DNA of 64,000 nucleotides from Leclercia adecarboxylata (GTDB taxonomy: Bacteria > Pseudomonadota > Gammaproteobacteria > Enterobacterales > Enterobacteriaceae). The translations under genes were made by a program, and so were the position numbers. Where the stretch lies: assembly GCF_006171285.1 (NCBI RefSeq), contig NZ_CP040889.1, forward strand, positions 4,030,001 through 4,094,000, written 5' to 3'. Each line of letters starts with the position of its first letter. The stretch's first letter is position 1. Under the pieces are notes generated by a model that made no database searches, was not told where the DNA came from, and saw only the letters and a program-made list of their open reading frames with translations. Shown one piece after another: positions 39,187-52,577 of the stretch.

Positions 39187-41115
39187 ATGCCTGTTATTAC
39201 TCTTCCTGATGGCAGCCAACGCCATTTTGACCGTGCCGTCAGCCCAATGGATGTTGCGCTGGATATCGGCCCGGGTCTGGCGAAAGCCACTATTGCTGGC
39301 CGCGTAAACGGTGAGCTGGTTGATGCTTCCGATTTAATTGAAAACGATGCGAAGCTGTCGATCATCACCGCGAAAGACGAAGAAGGTCTGGAGATCATTC
39401 GTCACTCCTGCGCACACCTGCTCGGTCATGCGATCAAACAGCTGTGGCCTAACACCAAAATGGCTATCGGCCCGGTTATCGACAACGGTTTCTACTACGA
39501 CGTTGACCTTGACCACACGCTGACCCAGGAAGATATCGAAGCCCTCGAAAAGCGTATGCACGAGCTGGCTGAGAGCAACTATGACGTCATCAAGAAGAAA
39601 GTGAGCTGGCACGAAGCGCGTGAAACCTTCGTGAAGCGTGGCGAAAGCTACAAGGTCACTATTCTTGATGAAAACATTGCTCATGATGACAAGCCTGGCT
39701 TGTATCACCATGAAGAATACGTCGACATGTGCCGTGGACCGCACGTGCCGAATATGCGCTTCTGCCATCACTTCAAGCTGATGAAAACCGCAGGCGCTTA
39801 CTGGCGTGGCGACAGCAACAACAAGATGCTGCAGCGTATTTACGGTACTGCCTGGGCCGACAAAAAAGCCCTGAGCGCGTACCTGCAGCGTCTGGAAGAA
39901 GCGGCGAAGCGTGACCACCGTAAAATCGGTAAACAGCTCGACCTGTATCACATGCAGGAAGAAGCGCCGGGTATGGTGTTCTGGCATAACGACGGCTGGA
40001 CAATCTTCCGTGAACTGGAAACCTTCGTGCGTTCCAAGCTGAAAGCGTACCAGTATCAGGAAGTGAAAGGCCCGTTCATGATGGACCGTGTGCTGTGGGA
40101 AAAAACCGGCCACTGGGACAACTACAAAGATGCGATGTTCACCACCTCTTCCGAGAACCGTGAATACTGCATCAAGCCGATGAACTGCCCGGGTCACGTT
40201 CAGATCTTCAACCAGGGTCTGAAATCCTACCGCGACCTGCCGCTGCGTATGGCGGAGTTCGGTAGCTGCCACCGTAACGAGCCGTCAGGCGCGCTGCATG
40301 GCCTGATGCGTGTTCGTGGCTTTACGCAGGATGACGCGCACATTTTCTGTACTGAAGATCAGGTGCGTGATGAAGTTAACGCCTGTATTCGTATGGTCTA
40401 CGATATGTACAGCACCTTTGGCTTCGAGAAGATCGTGGTCAAACTCTCAACTCGTCCTGAAAAACGTATCGGCAGCGACGAGACCTGGGATCGTGCTGAG
40501 GCGGACCTGGCCGTCGCCCTGGAAGAGAACGGTATCCCGTTTGAATACCAGTTGGGCGAAGGTGCATTCTACGGTCCGAAAATTGAATTTACCCTGTATG
40601 ACTGCCTCGATCGTGCATGGCAGTGCGGAACGGTACAGCTGGACTTCTCCCTGCCGAAGCGTTTAAGCGCCTCTTACGTTGGCGAAGACAACGAGCGTCA
40701 GGTTCCGGTAATGATTCACCGTGCGATTCTCGGTTCACTGGAGCGCTTCATCGGCATCCTGACCGAAGAGTTCGCTGGATTCTTCCCAACCTGGCTTGCG
40801 CCGGTGCAGGTAGTGGTGATGAACATTACCGATTCTCAGTCTGAATACGTTAAAGAATTGACGCAGAAACTACAAAATGCGGGCATTCGCGTAAAAGCGG
40901 ACTTGAGAAATGAGAAGATTGGCTTTAAAATCCGCGAGCACACTTTACGTCGTGTCCCATATATGCTGGTCTGTGGTGATAAAGAGGTGGAAGCAGGCAA
41001 AGTTGCCGTTCGCACCCGCCGTGGTAAAGACCTGGGCAGCCTGGACGTAAATGAAGTGATTGAGAAGCTGCAACAAGAGATTCGCAGCCGCAGTCTTCAA
41101 CAACTGGAGGAATAA
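39187..41115 (+). CDS. thrS: Threonyl-tRNA synthetase
   Basis: A 642-residue class II synthetase charging tRNA-Thr. In order: TGS domain ([15 protein letters not shown]), editing domain ([16 protein letters not shown] with the HxxxH motif near residue 73, and the later CRGPH), catalytic core (motif 2 [30 protein letters not shown] is visible in parts, motif 3 [15 protein letters not shown]) with the zinc Cys in NCPGH, and the C-terminal anticodon-binding domain. Same length as E. coli. First gene of the thrS-infC-rpmI-rplT block. Confidence 0.98.
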   Translation: MPVITLPDGSQRHFDRAVSPMDVALDIGPGLAKATIAGRVNGELVDASDLIENDAKLSIITAKDEEGLEIIRHSCAHLLGHAIKQLWPNTKMAIGPVIDNGFYYDVDLDHTLTQEDIEALEKRMHELAESNYDVIKKKVSWHEARETFVKRGESYKVTILDENIAHDDKPGLYHHEEYVDMCRGPHVPNMRFCHHFKLMKTAGAYWRGDSNNKMLQRIYGTAWADKKALSAYLQRLEEAAKRDHRKIGKQLDLYHMQEEAPGMVFWHNDGWTIFRELETFVRSKLKAYQYQEVKGPFMMDRVLWEKTGHWDNYKDAMFTTSSENREYCIKPMNCPGHVQIFNQGLKSYRDLPLRMAEFGSCHRNEPSGALHGLMRVRGFTQDDAHIFCTEDQVRDEVNACIRMVYDMYSTFGFEKIVVKLSTRPEKRIGSDETWDRAEADLAVALEENGIPFEYQLGEGAFYGPKIEFTLYDCLDRAWQCGTVQLDFSLPKRLSASYVGEDNERQVPVMIHRAILGSLERFIGILTEEFAGFFPTWLAPVQVVVMNITDSQSEYVKELTQKLQNAGIRVKADLRNEKIGFKIREHTLRRVPYMLVCGDKEVEAGKVAVRTRRGKDLGSLDVNEVIEKLQQEIRSRSLQQLEE

Positions 41116-41661
<546 letters not shown>

Positions 41662-41734
41662 GGCCTTCAAGTAGCAATTCCTGTGGAGCCTACAGGCTTC
41701 GCAGGTTTTGTTCGCCTACGTTTCGTTTATTTAA

Positions 41735-41956
<222 letters not shown>

Positions 41957-41983
41957 GCCGTTAACGTTTAATTTTTTTACTAA

Positions 41984-42364
<381 letters not shown>

Positions 42365-42373
42365 GCCAGTTGG

Positions 42374-42399
42374 AAGAGGGAGCTTTGCTCCCTCTTTTC
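42374..42399 (+). terminator. Terminator after rplT
   Basis: AAGAGGGAGC-TTT-GCTCCCTCTT followed by TTCG; ten bases past the rplT stop. The T-run is short, so read-through into pheM is plausible. Confidence 0.75.
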
Positions 42400-42486
42400 G
42401 TTTCAACAGCATCAAAACATTGACAATTTTCTGGCGACCCTTTTCAATAAGGCGACAGGTTCCGTATCACACAAGGTAACGCAAGC

Positions 42487-42531
42487 ATGAATGCTGCTAT
42501 TTTCCGCTTCTTCTTTTACTTTAGCACCTGA
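42487..42531 (+). CDS. pheM: pheST attenuation leader peptide
   Basis: A 14-residue peptide, [14 protein letters not shown], with five Phe codons. Ribosome stalling at these Phe codons when charged tRNA-Phe is scarce sets the choice between terminator and antiterminator before pheS. Same peptide type as E. coli pheM. Confidence 0.93.
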
Positions 42532-43629
<1,098 letters not shown>

Positions 43630-43644
43630 GGGCAGGACAGAACA

Positions 43645-46032
43645 ATGAAATTCAGTGAACTGTGGTTACGCGAATGGGTGAACACCGCGCTCGACAGCGA
43701 GGCGCTCTCTAACCAGATCACCATGGCAGGCCTGGAAGTGGACGGCGTTGAGCCGGTTGCGGGCGCGTTTAATGGCGTTGTTATCGGCGAAGTCGTGGAG
43801 TGCGGCCAGCACCCGAACGCCGACAAACTGCGTGTGACGAAAGTGAACGTGGGCGGCGAACGCCTGCTGGATATCGTCTGCGGCGCTGCAAACTGCCGTC
43901 AGGGCCTGAAAGTGGCCGTGGCGACCGTGGGCGCGGTGCTGCCAGGCGATTTCAAAATCAAAGCGGCGAAACTGCGCGGCGAGCCGTCTGAAGGCATGCT
44001 GTGCTCTTTCTCTGAGCTGGGTATTTCCGACGACCACTCCGGCATCATTGAGCTACCAGCGGATGCGCCAATTGGCACCGATCTGCGTGAATACCTGAAT
44101 CTCGATGACAACACCATCGAAATCAGCGTGACCCCGAACCGTGCTGACTGCTTAGGCATTATCGGCGTGGCCCGCGACGTGGCGGTCCTGAATCAGACCG
44201 AACTGAACGCGCCAGAGATTGCCCCGGTTGCCGCCACCATCAACGACACGCTGCCGATTCAGGTTGATGCGCCAGACGCCTGTCCGCGCTACCTCGGCCG
44301 TGTGGTCAAAGGCATCAACGTTAAGGCGCCCACTCCGCTGTGGATGAAAGAGAAGCTGCGCCGCTGCGGCATCCGCTCTATCGATGCGGTGGTTGACGTG
44401 ACTAACTACGTCCTGCTGGAGCTGGGTCAGCCGATGCACGCGTTCGATAAAGATCGTATCGAAGGCGGCATTGTGGTGCGTATGGCGAAAGAGGGCGAAA
44501 CCCTGGTTCTGCTCGACGGTAGCGAAGCCAAACTTGGTGCCGATACCCTGGTTATTGCCGATCACGGCCAGGCGCTGGCCATGGGCGGTATCTTCGGTGG
44601 CGACCACTCTGGCGTGAATGATGAAACCCAGAACGTGCTGCTGGAGTGCGCCTTCTTCAGCCCGCTGTCCATTACCGGTCGCGCGCGCCGTCACGGCCTG
44701 CATACCGATGCCTCTCACCGCTATGAGCGCGGCGTGGATCCAGCCCTGCAGTACAAAGCGATGGAGCGCGCTACCCGCCTGCTGATCGACATCTGCGGCG
44801 GCGAAGCCGGTCCGGTTATCGATGTGACCAGCGAGGCGCATCTGCCGAAGCCTGCGACCATCACCCTGCGCCGCAGCAAACTGGACCGCTTGATTGGTCA
44901 TCACATTGCCGATGCGCAGGTGAGCGACATTCTGCGCCGTCTGGGCTGCGACGTGACCGAAGGTCAGGATGAGTGGACCGCTGTCGCGCCGAGCTGGCGT
45001 TTCGACATTTCGATCGAAGAAGATCTGGTGGAAGAAGTGGCCCGCGTATACGGCTACAACAACATTCCTGATGAGCCGGTACAGGCAGGCCTGGTGATGG
45101 GTTCCCATCGCGAAGCCGACCTCTCCCTGAAGCGTGTGAAAACCATGCTGAACGACAAAGGCTACCAGGAAGTGATCACCTACAGCTTCGTTGACCCGAA
45201 GGTGCAGCAGCTGATCCATCCAGGCCAGGAAGCGCTGATCCTGCCAAGCCCTATCTCCAGCGAAATGTCCGCCATGCGGCTGTCGCTGCTGACCGGCCTG
45301 CTGGGCACCATCGTCTACAACCAGAACCGTCAGCAGAGCCGCGTGCGCATCTTCGAAACCGGTCTGCGCTTTGTTCCGGATACCCAGGCAAACCTCGGCA
45401 TCCGTCAGGATCTGATGCTGGCGGGTGCAATCTGCGGCAACCGCTATGAAGAGCACTGGGATCTGAGCAAAAACAGCGTTGATTTCTACGATCTGAAAGG
45501 CGATCTGGAATCAGTCCTCGATCTGACCGGTAAATTGTCTGAAATTGAGTTCCGCGCAGAAGCCATTCCGGCCCTGCATCCGGGCCAGAGCGCCGCGATT
45601 TATCTGAAAGGTGAACGCGTTGGTTTCATTGGTGTTGTGCATCCGGAACTGGAGCGCAAGCTCGATCTCAATGGCCGCACGCTGGCGTTTGAACTGGAGT
45701 GGAACAAGGTCGCAGACCGCGTCATTCCTCAGGCTCAGGAGGTTTCTCGCTTCCCGGCAAACCGTCGTGATATCGCCGTCGTGGTGGCCGAAAATGTGCC
45801 TGCCGCAGATATTTTGGCCGAATGTAAGAAAGTTGGCGTAAATCAGGTAGTTGGCGTAAACTTATTTGACGTGTACCGCGGCAAGGGCGTAGCAGAGGGC
45901 TTTAAGAGCCTGGCTATCAGCCTGATCCTTCAGGATACCAGCCGTACACTCGAAGAAGAGGAGATTGCCGCTACCGTCGCCAAATGTGTAGAGGCATTAA
46001 AAGAGCGATTCCAGGCATCATTGAGGGATTGA
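43645..46032 (+). CDS. pheT: Phenylalanyl-tRNA synthetase beta subunit
   Basis: A 795-residue subunit carrying the N-terminal tRNA-binding OB domain (about residues 39-148), the B3/B4 editing domain, B5, an inactive synthetase-like core and the C-terminal ferredoxin-fold anticodon-binding domain ([18 protein letters not shown] onward). It edits Tyr-tRNA-Phe. It starts 15 bases after pheS; same length as E. coli. Confidence 0.98.
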   Translation: MKFSELWLREWVNTALDSEALSNQITMAGLEVDGVEPVAGAFNGVVIGEVVECGQHPNADKLRVTKVNVGGERLLDIVCGAANCRQGLKVAVATVGAVLPGDFKIKAAKLRGEPSEGMLCSFSELGISDDHSGIIELPADAPIGTDLREYLNLDDNTIEISVTPNRADCLGIIGVARDVAVLNQTELNAPEIAPVAATINDTLPIQVDAPDACPRYLGRVVKGINVKAPTPLWMKEKLRRCGIRSIDAVVDVTNYVLLELGQPMHAFDKDRIEGGIVVRMAKEGETLVLLDGSEAKLGADTLVIADHGQALAMGGIFGGDHSGVNDETQNVLLECAFFSPLSITGRARRHGLHTDASHRYERGVDPALQYKAMERATRLLIDICGGEAGPVIDVTSEAHLPKPATITLRRSKLDRLIGHHIADAQVSDILRRLGCDVTEGQDEWTAVAPSWRFDISIEEDLVEEVARVYGYNNIPDEPVQAGLVMGSHREADLSLKRVKTMLNDKGYQEVITYSFVDPKVQQLIHPGQEALILPSPISSEMSAMRLSLLTGLLGTIVYNQNRQQSRVRIFETGLRFVPDTQANLGIRQDLMLAGAICGNRYEEHWDLSKNSVDFYDLKGDLESVLDLTGKLSEIEFRAEAIPALHPGQSAAIYLKGERVGFIGVVHPELERKLDLNGRTLAFELEWNKVADRVIPQAQEVSRFPANRRDIAVVVAENVPAADILAECKKVGVNQVVGVNLFDVYRGKGVAEGFKSLAISLILQDTSRTLEEEEIAATVAKCVEALKERFQASLRD

Positions 46033-46036
46033 ACCT

Positions 46037-46336
46037 ATGGCGCTTACAAAAGCTGAAATGTCCGAATATCTGTTTGATAAGCTTGGGCTTAGCAAACGGG
46101 ATGCCAAAGAGCTGGTTGAGCTGTTTTTCGAAGAGATCCGTCGCGCTCTGGAAAATGGTGAGCAGGTAAAACTCTCCGGCTTTGGTAACTTTGATTTGCG
46201 CGACAAAAATCAACGTCCGGGTCGTAACCCGAAGACGGGTGAGGATATTCCCATTACAGCTCGCCGCGTGGTGACCTTCAGACCCGGACAGAAGTTAAAA
46301 AGCCGTGTCGAAAACGCTTCACCCAAAGCAGAGTGA
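46037..46336 (+). CDS. ihfA: Integration host factor alpha subunit
   Basis: A 99-residue HU-family protein that dimerises with IhfB and bends DNA sharply. The arm motif [12 protein letters not shown], which holds the intercalating Pro, and the [21 protein letters not shown]-terminus match E. coli. It starts four bases after pheT, the pheMST-ihfA arrangement. Confidence 0.98.
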   Translation: MALTKAEMSEYLFDKLGLSKRDAKELVELFFEEIRRALENGEQVKLSGFGNFDLRDKNQRPGRNPKTGEDIPITARRVVTFRPGQKLKSRVENASPKAE

Positions 46337-46348
46337 GATGATCTAACC

Positions 46349-46376
46349 AAAAAGGCCGCATTCGCGGCCTTTTTTC
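46349..46376 (+). terminator. Terminator of pheST-ihfA
   Basis: AAAAAGGCCGC-ATTC-GCGGCCTTTTTT, a strong intrinsic terminator. Confidence 0.93.
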
Positions 46377-46437
46377 TTTGCGCTGCTCTGAACCCACCGT
46401 AAAATCAATCACATCATTCACCCGCAAAATGATTCCA

Positions 46438-47418
46438 ATGCCTGAATTTGCCCGTCTGCAGTACCGTTCCGACCTGCGTAAAGTGCTCTTCCTGCTGCTG
46501 GCGCTGGTTCTCGCGCTGGGGCTGAGCCTGTGCGCGGGCGATCAATGGATCGGGCCGCCGTCGTGGTTTAGCCCGCAGGGGGAGCTGTTTATCTGGCAGA
46601 TCCGTCTGCCGCGGACCCTGGCCGTGGTGCTGGTTGGAGCGGCGCTGGCGCTGAGCGGCACCATCATGCAGGCGCTGTTTGATAACCCACTCGCCGAGCC
46701 GGGGTTGTTAGGCGTATCAAACGGGGCCGGCGTCGGGCTGATTGCCGCCGTCATGCTGGGCGGAGGCGTGCTGTCCGGATGGGAACTGAGCCTCTGCGCC
46801 ATTGCCGGGGCGCTGATTGTTACCCTTATTCTGTTGCGCTTTGCCCGCCGTCATCTCTCGGTCAGTCGCCTGCTGCTCGCCGGGGTGGCGCTGGGAATTA
46901 TCTGCAGCGCCCTGATGACCTGGGCGGTCTACTTTTCCACCTCCTTTGATCTGCGCCAGCTGATGTACTGGATGATGGGCGGCTTCGGCGGCGTGGACTG
47001 GGGGCAGGGCTGGCTGATGCTGCTGCTGGTACCGGTTATCGTCTGGGCCTGTTTTCAGGCCGCACCCCTGAATATCCTGGTGCTGGGGGAGATTTCGGCC
47101 CGCCAGCTCGGACTGCCGCTCACCTTCTGGCGCAACATCCTGGTGGTCGCTATCGGCTGGATGGTGGGCGTAAGCGTGGCGCTGGCCGGTGCCATCGGCT
47201 TTGTCGGCCTCGTTATCCCCCATATGCTGCGTTTGTGCGGCATAACCGATCACCGGCTGCTGCTGCCTGCTGCGGCCGTGACAGGCGGCGCGACGCTGCT
47301 TATCGCCGACATCATCGCGCGCATGGCGTTAACGGCGGCAGAGTTGCCGATCGGCGTTGTCACCGCTACGCTGGGTGCACCGGTATTTATCTGGCTATTA
47401 TTAAAAGCTGGCCGCTAA
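46438..47418 (+). CDS. btuC: Vitamin B12 ABC transporter permease
   Basis: A 326-residue FecCD-family inner-membrane permease with about ten helices, partner of BtuD and BtuF in cobalamin import. Typical are [41 protein letters not shown] and the coupling-loop region [12 protein letters not shown]. The start is ATG 46438, which gives E. coli length; other in-frame ATGs at 46429 and 46378 exist and no start has a clear ribosome site. Confidence 0.94.
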   Translation: MPEFARLQYRSDLRKVLFLLLALVLALGLSLCAGDQWIGPPSWFSPQGELFIWQIRLPRTLAVVLVGAALALSGTIMQALFDNPLAEPGLLGVSNGAGVGLIAAVMLGGGVLSGWELSLCAIAGALIVTLILLRFARRHLSVSRLLLAGVALGIICSALMTWAVYFSTSFDLRQLMYWMMGGFGGVDWGQGWLMLLLVPVIVWACFQAAPLNILVLGEISARQLGLPLTFWRNILVVAIGWMVGVSVALAGAIGFVGLVIPHMLRLCGITDHRLLLPAAAVTGGATLLIADIIARMALTAAELPIGVVTATLGAPVFIWLLLKAGR

Positions 47419-47453
47419 GGCTGCCAGTCTGAACCACAACCTGAGGGAATGCT

Positions 47454-48005
47454 ATGCCGAACGATATTCTGAACACCGAAGTGACGACCATCGATGGAGA
47501 AAAGACCACCCTGGAAGGCTATAAGGGCAAGGTTCTGCTGGTGGTGAACGTGGCATCGAAATGCGGTCTGACGCCGCAGTATGAGCAGCTCGAAAACATT
47601 CACAAAGCATGGGAAAAGGACGGTTTTACCGTGCTCGGTTTCCCGTGTAACCAGTTTCTCGGCCAGGAGCCAGGTAGCGAAGAGGAGATCAAAACCTTCT
47701 GCAGCACTACCTATGGCATCACCTTCCCGATGTTCAGCAAAGTCGAGGTCAACGGCGAAGCGCGTCATCCGCTGTATCAAAAGCTGATTGCCGCAGCCCC
47801 GGTGGCTGTTGCGCCTGAAAGCAGCGGTTTTTATGAGCGTCTGGCGAGCAAAGGCCGTGCGCCGCTCTATCCTGATGACATTTTATGGAATTTTGAAAAA
47901 TTCTTGATCGGTCGCGATGGCGAAGTGGTTCAGCGTTTTGCGCCGGATATGACGCCTGAAGATCCGATCCTGATGGAAGCGATCAAGCTGGCGCTCGCGA
48001 AGTAA
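47454..48005 (+). CDS. btuE: Thioredoxin/glutathione-dependent peroxidase BtuE
   Basis: A 183-residue glutathione peroxidase-family enzyme. The peroxidatic Cys is in [15 protein letters not shown], with the family motif [14 protein letters not shown] and the [15 protein letters not shown] segment. In E. coli it reduces peroxides and is not needed for B12 transport despite its place. Its stop overlaps the btuD start as TAATG. Confidence 0.95.
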   Translation: MPNDILNTEVTTIDGEKTTLEGYKGKVLLVVNVASKCGLTPQYEQLENIHKAWEKDGFTVLGFPCNQFLGQEPGSEEEIKTFCSTTYGITFPMFSKVEVNGEARHPLYQKLIAAAPVAVAPESSGFYERLASKGRAPLYPDDILWNFEKFLIGRDGEVVQRFAPDMTPEDPILMEAIKLALAK

Positions 48006-48760
48006 TGTCGATCCTGATGCAGCTCAATGGGGTGTCGGAATCCGGTCGTCTGCAGCCGCTTTCCGCACAGGTTAATGCGGGGGAGATCCTGCACCTGGTC
48101 GGCCCGAATGGGGCAGGTAAGAGCACATTGCTTGCCCATATGGCCGGGCTGAGTAGCGGGCAGGGCGAAATCCTGTTGCAGGGGGAATCGCTATCCCGTT
48201 GGTCCTCCGCGTCGCTGGCGAGCCGCAGGGCGTATCTGGCGCAGCAGCAAACTGCGCCGTTCGCCATGCCGGTCTGGCACTATCTGACGCTGCATCAGCA
48301 CAATAGTCAGCAAAAAGCGCTGTTAAGTGACGTCGCAGCCATGTTGGGTATTGAGGATAAACTGTCCCGGCACGTCAGCCAGCTCTCCGGCGGAGAGTGG
48401 CAGCGCGTGCGGCTGGCGGCGGTGATCCTGCAAATTCATCCCCAGGGCAATCCGCACGGTCAGTTGCTGTTGCTGGACGAGCCGATGAGCAGTCTCGATG
48501 TTGCCCAGCAGGTGGCGCTGGACAGAGCGTTAAGCGCTCTGTCGCAGCAGGGTATTGCGGTGGTGATGAGCAGTCATGACCTCAACCATACCCTGCGTCA
48601 TGCGCATCGCGTCTGGCTGCTGAAGCGGGGCCAGCTGATTTCCAGCGGGGCGCGTGACAGCGTTCTGACGCCGCCCAATCTGGCTAAAGCTTATGATATG
48701 TCTTTCCGCCGTCTGGACATCGAAGGTCACAGAATGATCATTTCGACGTACCAGGAATAA
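48005..48760 (+). CDS. btuD: Vitamin B12 ABC transporter ATPase
   Basis: A 251-residue ABC ATPase powering BtuC. Walker A GPNGAGKS is near residue 35, the signature [14 protein letters not shown] near 126, Walker [13 protein letters not shown], and the switch His is in MSSHDLNH. It overlaps btuE by one base, so translation is coupled. Confidence 0.95.
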   Translation: MSILMQLNGVSESGRLQPLSAQVNAGEILHLVGPNGAGKSTLLAHMAGLSSGQGEILLQGESLSRWSSASLASRRAYLAQQQTAPFAMPVWHYLTLHQHNSQQKALLSDVAAMLGIEDKLSRHVSQLSGGEWQRVRLAAVILQIHPQGNPHGQLLLLDEPMSSLDVAQQVALDRALSALSQQGIAVVMSSHDLNHTLRHAHRVWLLKRGQLISSGARDSVLTPPNLAKAYDMSFRRLDIEGHRMIISTYQE

Positions 48761-48832
48761 CCGCTTGTTGCACAGCGACATATTCACAGGCTAAATTACG
48801 GAAAATCCAAAAAATCAGAGGATTCGTCGGGA

Positions 48833-49297
48833 ATGCGATTCTGTTTTCTATTGGTAGCCGCGCTATTTCTTGCAGGATGCAGCAGCCATCGCGCACCGCC
48901 GCCGAACGCGCGGCTGTCTGATTCTATCGCGGTGATTGCGGGTCTCAACGATCAACTGCACAACTGGGGCGGTACGCCTTACCGCTACGGTGGCATGACG
49001 CGCGGCGGTATTGATTGTTCGGGGTTTGTCTTGTTGACGTTTCGCGACCAGTTTGCGTTGCAGTTGCCGCGAGAAACGCGACAGCAGGCGACAATAGGCA
49101 CCGAGATTGATAAAGAAGATCTGTTGCCTGGCGATCTGGTGTTCTTTAAAACCGGCTCTGGCGAAAGCGGCCTGCACGTCGGGATATACGATACCGATAA
49201 TCAATTTATTCATGCCTCGACCAGTCGCGGCGTGATGCGCTCCTCTCTCAATAATGTTTACTGGCGCAAAAACTTCTGGCAAGCCCGACGCATTTAA
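48833..49297 (+). CDS. nlpC: NlpC/P60 lipoprotein
   Basis: A 154-residue lipoprotein (lipobox LAGC, Cys16) with a C40 NlpC/P60 peptidase domain. The catalytic triad is Cys62 (GGIDCSGF), His115 (GLHVGIYD) and His127 (FIHAS). Likely acts on peptidoglycan cross-link peptides at the outer membrane; the substrate in E. coli is not settled. 72 bases after btuD; same length as E. coli. Confidence 0.95.
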   Translation: MRFCFLLVAALFLAGCSSHRAPPPNARLSDSIAVIAGLNDQLHNWGGTPYRYGGMTRGGIDCSGFVLLTFRDQFALQLPRETRQQATIGTEIDKEDLLPGDLVFFKTGSGESGLHVGIYDTDNQFIHASTSRGVMRSSLNNVYWRKNFWQARRI

Positions 49298-49300
49298 TCT

Positions 49301-49323
49301 CGTCGCGCCGGCCTGGCGCGACG
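49301..49323 (+). terminator. Hairpin after nlpC, probable terminator
   Basis: CGTCGCGCC-GGCCT-GGCGCGACG, a perfect 9-bp GC stem three bases after the nlpC stop, followed by a loose T-rich stretch. The gap from there to ydiV (about 49324-49583) is AT-rich with no gene seen. Confidence 0.6.
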
Positions 49324-49583
49324 CCGATCCTTTGTTTAAATGAGATTCGTTTCAGGACATTAATTCTGGATCTCCAGCAGGCGGAATTAATTTGAATCAA
49401 TTCTGGCAGTTAGGGAAAACTGGCTATTAAGCTTTATCCAGGATAAGATTATTTTCAGGACTAAGGAAAATCCGAAAATTAAATGGAACGAATGAGATTA
49501 TTCTTTATAAAATCCAAATGGTTGAATTACTTCAGCATATGTTTCAGGATGTCTTGTATCGTCTTTAAATCAGGACGGACGCC

Positions 49584-50297
49584 ATGATTGTGATGCTGGA
49601 TATTGCTTATCAAACAGAATTTTTATTAGTCCCCGCGCGCCATGATTCAGGGGCGCTTAAAGGTCTTGAAATAAACGTCAATTTTGTTGGTGTTAACAGC
49701 CCTGTGCGCATTCCTACTGAACTGGTGCGCCCGTTGTTAACGCCTGCGCAAGAGTTGATGCTTTTTCAGGAGCAACTTGCGCTGCTCGAAACCTGCAAAC
49801 TCTTTTTTATTCAGCAACAGCTCCTGGCGTGGATAAATATCTCCCCGGTGATTGTTGAATATCTGCTAACAGAAGAAGAAGGTGTTTCAATATGTGAACG
49901 TCATCCGTGGCTGGAGTTCACCATTTATGAGAACTATCCGGATCTCAATAAAGGCAATTTGAATACCTCGCTAATGAATTTCGCACTGCGTTTTCCGCTG
50001 GTGTTAGGCAATTTTGGTGCCGGGGATGCCTCAACCAAAGCCATTTTTGACGGCATGTTTAAACGCGTGGCGCTGGATAAAAACTTCATTCAGCAACAGC
50101 TCACTCAAAATACCTTCGATCCTTTCTTACGGGCGATCTTTATCCAGATATCGCCGTACTGTCAGTCACTGATGGTAGCGGGCGTGGATGATGACGTTGC
50201 GCTGCGGCGGCTGTCGGTGTACGGCTTTAGCGCCATGCAGGGCAGCCTGTGGCCTGCCGTTCCCCTTGAGCGTATAACCTCCCTGGTGCAGGTATAA
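49584..50297 (+). CDS. ydiV: Degenerate EAL protein, anti-FlhDC factor YdiV
   Basis: A 237-residue protein with the EAL fold but without the EAL signature (the region reads GLEINVNF) or the metal-binding residues, so it should not bind or cleave cyclic di-GMP. In E. coli and Salmonella YdiV binds FlhD, releases FlhD4C2 from DNA and directs it to ClpXP, switching off flagella under poor nutrients. Conserved parts include [18 protein letters not shown] and the [11 protein letters not shown] end. Same length as E. coli, though more diverged than its neighbours. Confidence 0.92.
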   Translation: MIVMLDIAYQTEFLLVPARHDSGALKGLEINVNFVGVNSPVRIPTELVRPLLTPAQELMLFQEQLALLETCKLFFIQQQLLAWINISPVIVEYLLTEEEGVSICERHPWLEFTIYENYPDLNKGNLNTSLMNFALRFPLVLGNFGAGDASTKAIFDGMFKRVALDKNFIQQQLTQNTFDPFLRAIFIQISPYCQSLMVAGVDDDVALRRLSVYGFSAMQGSLWPAVPLERITSLVQV

Positions 50298-50358
50298 CCC
50301 TTGTCTTACCCGGTGTTTAACCGCTGATAAACCCACTACACTAAAAGCAGGAGGACCT

Positions 50359-51801
50359 ATGACCCTGTCTTTTACCGCGCACTGGCATGATGAATTACCC
50401 GGTTTTTATACGGCACTGAAACCCACTCCCCTGAATAATGCCCGCCTGATCTGGCATAACACGGCGCTGGCCGCCGAACTGGCGATCCCGGAATCGCTGT
50501 TCAGGCCGGAGCAGGGTGCCGGCGTTTTTGGCGGCGAAACGCTGCTGCCCGGCATGCAGCCGCTGGCGCAGGTGTACAGCGGACATCAGTTTGGCGTCTG
50601 GGCCGGTCAATTAGGTGACGGGCGAGGGATCCTGCTCGGCGAACAGCAGCTCGCCAACGGACAAACCATGGACTGGCACCTGAAGGGCGCCGGGCTCACG
50701 CCGTACTCACGTATGGGCGATGGTCGCGCCGTTCTGCGCTCTACCATCCGCGAAAGCCTGGCCTCGGAGGCGATGCACGCCCTGGGAATTCCCACCACCC
50801 GCGCGCTGTCGATTGTCACCAGCGACACCCCGGTGGCGCGTGAGACCATGGAGCAGGGCGCGATGCTGATCCGCGTAGCTCAGAGCCACGCCCGTTTCGG
50901 CCATTTCGAACACTTCTACTATCGCCGCGAGCCGGAGAAAGTGCGCCAGCTGGCGGACTTTGTCATTCGCCATCACTGGCCCCAGTGGCAGGACGAGGCC
51001 GATAAGTACATCCTCTGGTTCCGCGACGTGGTGGCACGTACCGCGTCGCTGATCGCCTGCTGGCAGACGGTGGGCTTTGCGCACGGCGTGATGAATACCG
51101 ACAACATGTCGATCCTCGGCCTGACCATCGATTACGGTCCTTACGGTTTTCTCGACGACTACCAGCCGGGCTATATCTGCAACCACTCCGACTATCAGGG
51201 GCGTTACAGCTTTGATAACCAGCCTGCGGTGGGCCTGTGGAACCTGCAGCGTCTGGCGCAATCGCTCTCACCCTTTATCGACGTTGACGCGCTTAACGAC
51301 GCGCTGGACAGCTATCAGGAAGTCTTGCTCCAGCAGTACGGCAAGCTGATGCGCCGCAAGCTGGGGCTGATGACTCAGGAGAAGGGCGATAACGAGCTGC
51401 TGAATAACCTGTTTGCGCTGATGGCCCGGGAAGGCAGCGACTATACCCGTACGTTGCGCATGCTGGGCCAGACCGAGCAGCACAGCGCCGCATCACCGCT
51501 GCGCGATGAGTTTATCGATCGTCAGGCGTTTGATGACTGGTTTGCGACCTACCGCGCGCGTCTGCAGCAGGAGAACGTGGCGGACGAGGTGCGTCAGGCG
51601 CAGATGAACGCAGTCAACCCGGCTATGGTATTACGTAACTGGCTGGCGCAGCGGGCGATCGAGCAGGCGGAGAAAGGCGATTACGCCGAGCTTCACCGCT
51701 TACACGAAGCCCTGCGGACGCCGTTTGCCGACCGCAGTGATGACTATGTCAGCCGTCCGCCGGACTGGGGCAAACGGCTGGAAGTAAGTTGTTCCAGTTA
51801 A
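50359..51801 (+). CDS. selO: Protein adenylyltransferase SelO
   Basis: A 480-residue SelO-family pseudokinase that in E. coli transfers AMP to Ser/Thr/Tyr of partner proteins during oxidative stress. Visible are [18 protein letters not shown] (nucleotide loop), [17 protein letters not shown], and the NTDNMSILG and [13 protein letters not shown] blocks that replace the kinase HRD/DFG motifs. The C-terminus is EVSCSS, where eukaryotic homologues carry selenocysteine. Its TAA overlaps the stop of the convergent hmuV by two bases. Confidence 0.95.
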   Translation: MTLSFTAHWHDELPGFYTALKPTPLNNARLIWHNTALAAELAIPESLFRPEQGAGVFGGETLLPGMQPLAQVYSGHQFGVWAGQLGDGRGILLGEQQLANGQTMDWHLKGAGLTPYSRMGDGRAVLRSTIRESLASEAMHALGIPTTRALSIVTSDTPVARETMEQGAMLIRVAQSHARFGHFEHFYYRREPEKVRQLADFVIRHHWPQWQDEADKYILWFRDVVARTASLIACWQTVGFAHGVMNTDNMSILGLTIDYGPYGFLDDYQPGYICNHSDYQGRYSFDNQPAVGLWNLQRLAQSLSPFIDVDALNDALDSYQEVLLQQYGKLMRRKLGLMTQEKGDNELLNNLFALMAREGSDYTRTLRMLGQTEQHSAASPLRDEFIDRQAFDDWFATYRARLQQENVADEVRQAQMNAVNPAMVLRNWLAQRAIEQAEKGDYAELHRLHEALRTPFADRSDDYVSRPPDWGKRLEVSCSS

Positions 51802-52577
51802 GGTTTGAGAAAAACCTGGGGGCTGGCATTAAGCGGATGCTGCCCCACCTGCACCTGCGCGCCGTACCAGCGCGTCAGGTCGTCACCCTGTAACACCTCC
51901 TGTGGTGTCCCCTGCGATACAATTCTGCCGTCGTGCAGCAGCACCATCCGATCTGCCCATAAGGCCGCCAGATTGAGATCGTGCAGCACCACGCAGACGT
52001 ACAGTGTTCCCTCCTGAACGAGAGCCTTTAGCAGACGCAGCAGATGCTGCTGGTGATAGAGATCCAGGGCCGAGGTGGGCTCATCGAGAAACAACCAGCC
52101 GCGCGGCGAGGCGGCATGCCAGAGCTGAGCCAGCGCCCGGGCGAGCTGCACCCGCTGCTGCTCTCCCCCCGAGAGGGCCGCATACTGGCGACCGGCAAGC
52201 GGCTGGCAGCCGGTAAGCTGCATCACCTCGCTGACGATCTGCAGCTCGGGATGTTGCGTCCACGGTGAGCGCCCCATGCCGATCACCGCCTCAACCGGCC
52301 AGTCAAAACCGAGCTGGGTTTGCTGGCGCATCACCGCCCGCATCCGGGATAAACTCTGTGTACTCCAGCCGTCCAGCGCTTTGCCGTTCAGCAGACAGCG
52401 CCCTGAATCCGGTTTGAGAAAACCGGTTAACAGGCGCAGCAGGGTGGATTTACCCGCGCCGTTAGGGCCGATCAGTGCCACCAGCTCTCCCGGCAAAAGG
52501 GACAGCGAAACATCGCGTACCACCGTCCGGCCTGCCACCCTGTAGGTCAAACCGTCGGCAACCAGGGATTCAGCCAT
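51798..52577 (-). CDS. hmuV: Haemin ABC transporter ATPase
   Basis: A 259-residue ABC ATPase for haem import. Walker A GPNGAGKS, signature [15 protein letters not shown], Walker [13 protein letters not shown] and the HDLN switch are intact. The start at 52577 (MAESLVADG) is favoured because GGAGG lies six bases before it; an ATG four codons upstream would place that GGAGG inside the gene. It overlaps the end of hmuU by eight bases. Last gene of the haem operon. Confidence 0.94.
   Translation of the reverse strand: MAESLVADGLTYRVAGRTVVRDVSLSLLPGELVALIGPNGAGKSTLLRLLTGFLKPDSGRCLLNGKALDGWSTQSLSRMRAVMRQQTQLGFDWPVEAVIGMGRSPWTQHPELQIVSEVMQLTGCQPLAGRQYAALSGGEQQRVQLARALAQLWHAASPRGWLFLDEPTSALDLYHQQHLLRLLKALVQEGTLYVCVVLHDLNLAALWADRMVLLHDGRIVSQGTPQEVLQGDDLTRWYGAQVQVGQHPLNASPQVFLKP

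Noticed and set aside
39725-39735. Possible frameshift or duplication in the thrS-pheT translation block
   Set aside because: All genes have E. coli length and intact motifs; nothing odd remains after correct starts are chosen.
44152-45456. 434-codon minus-strand frame inside pheT
   Set aside because: Shadow of a certain gene; composition follows from the opposite frame.
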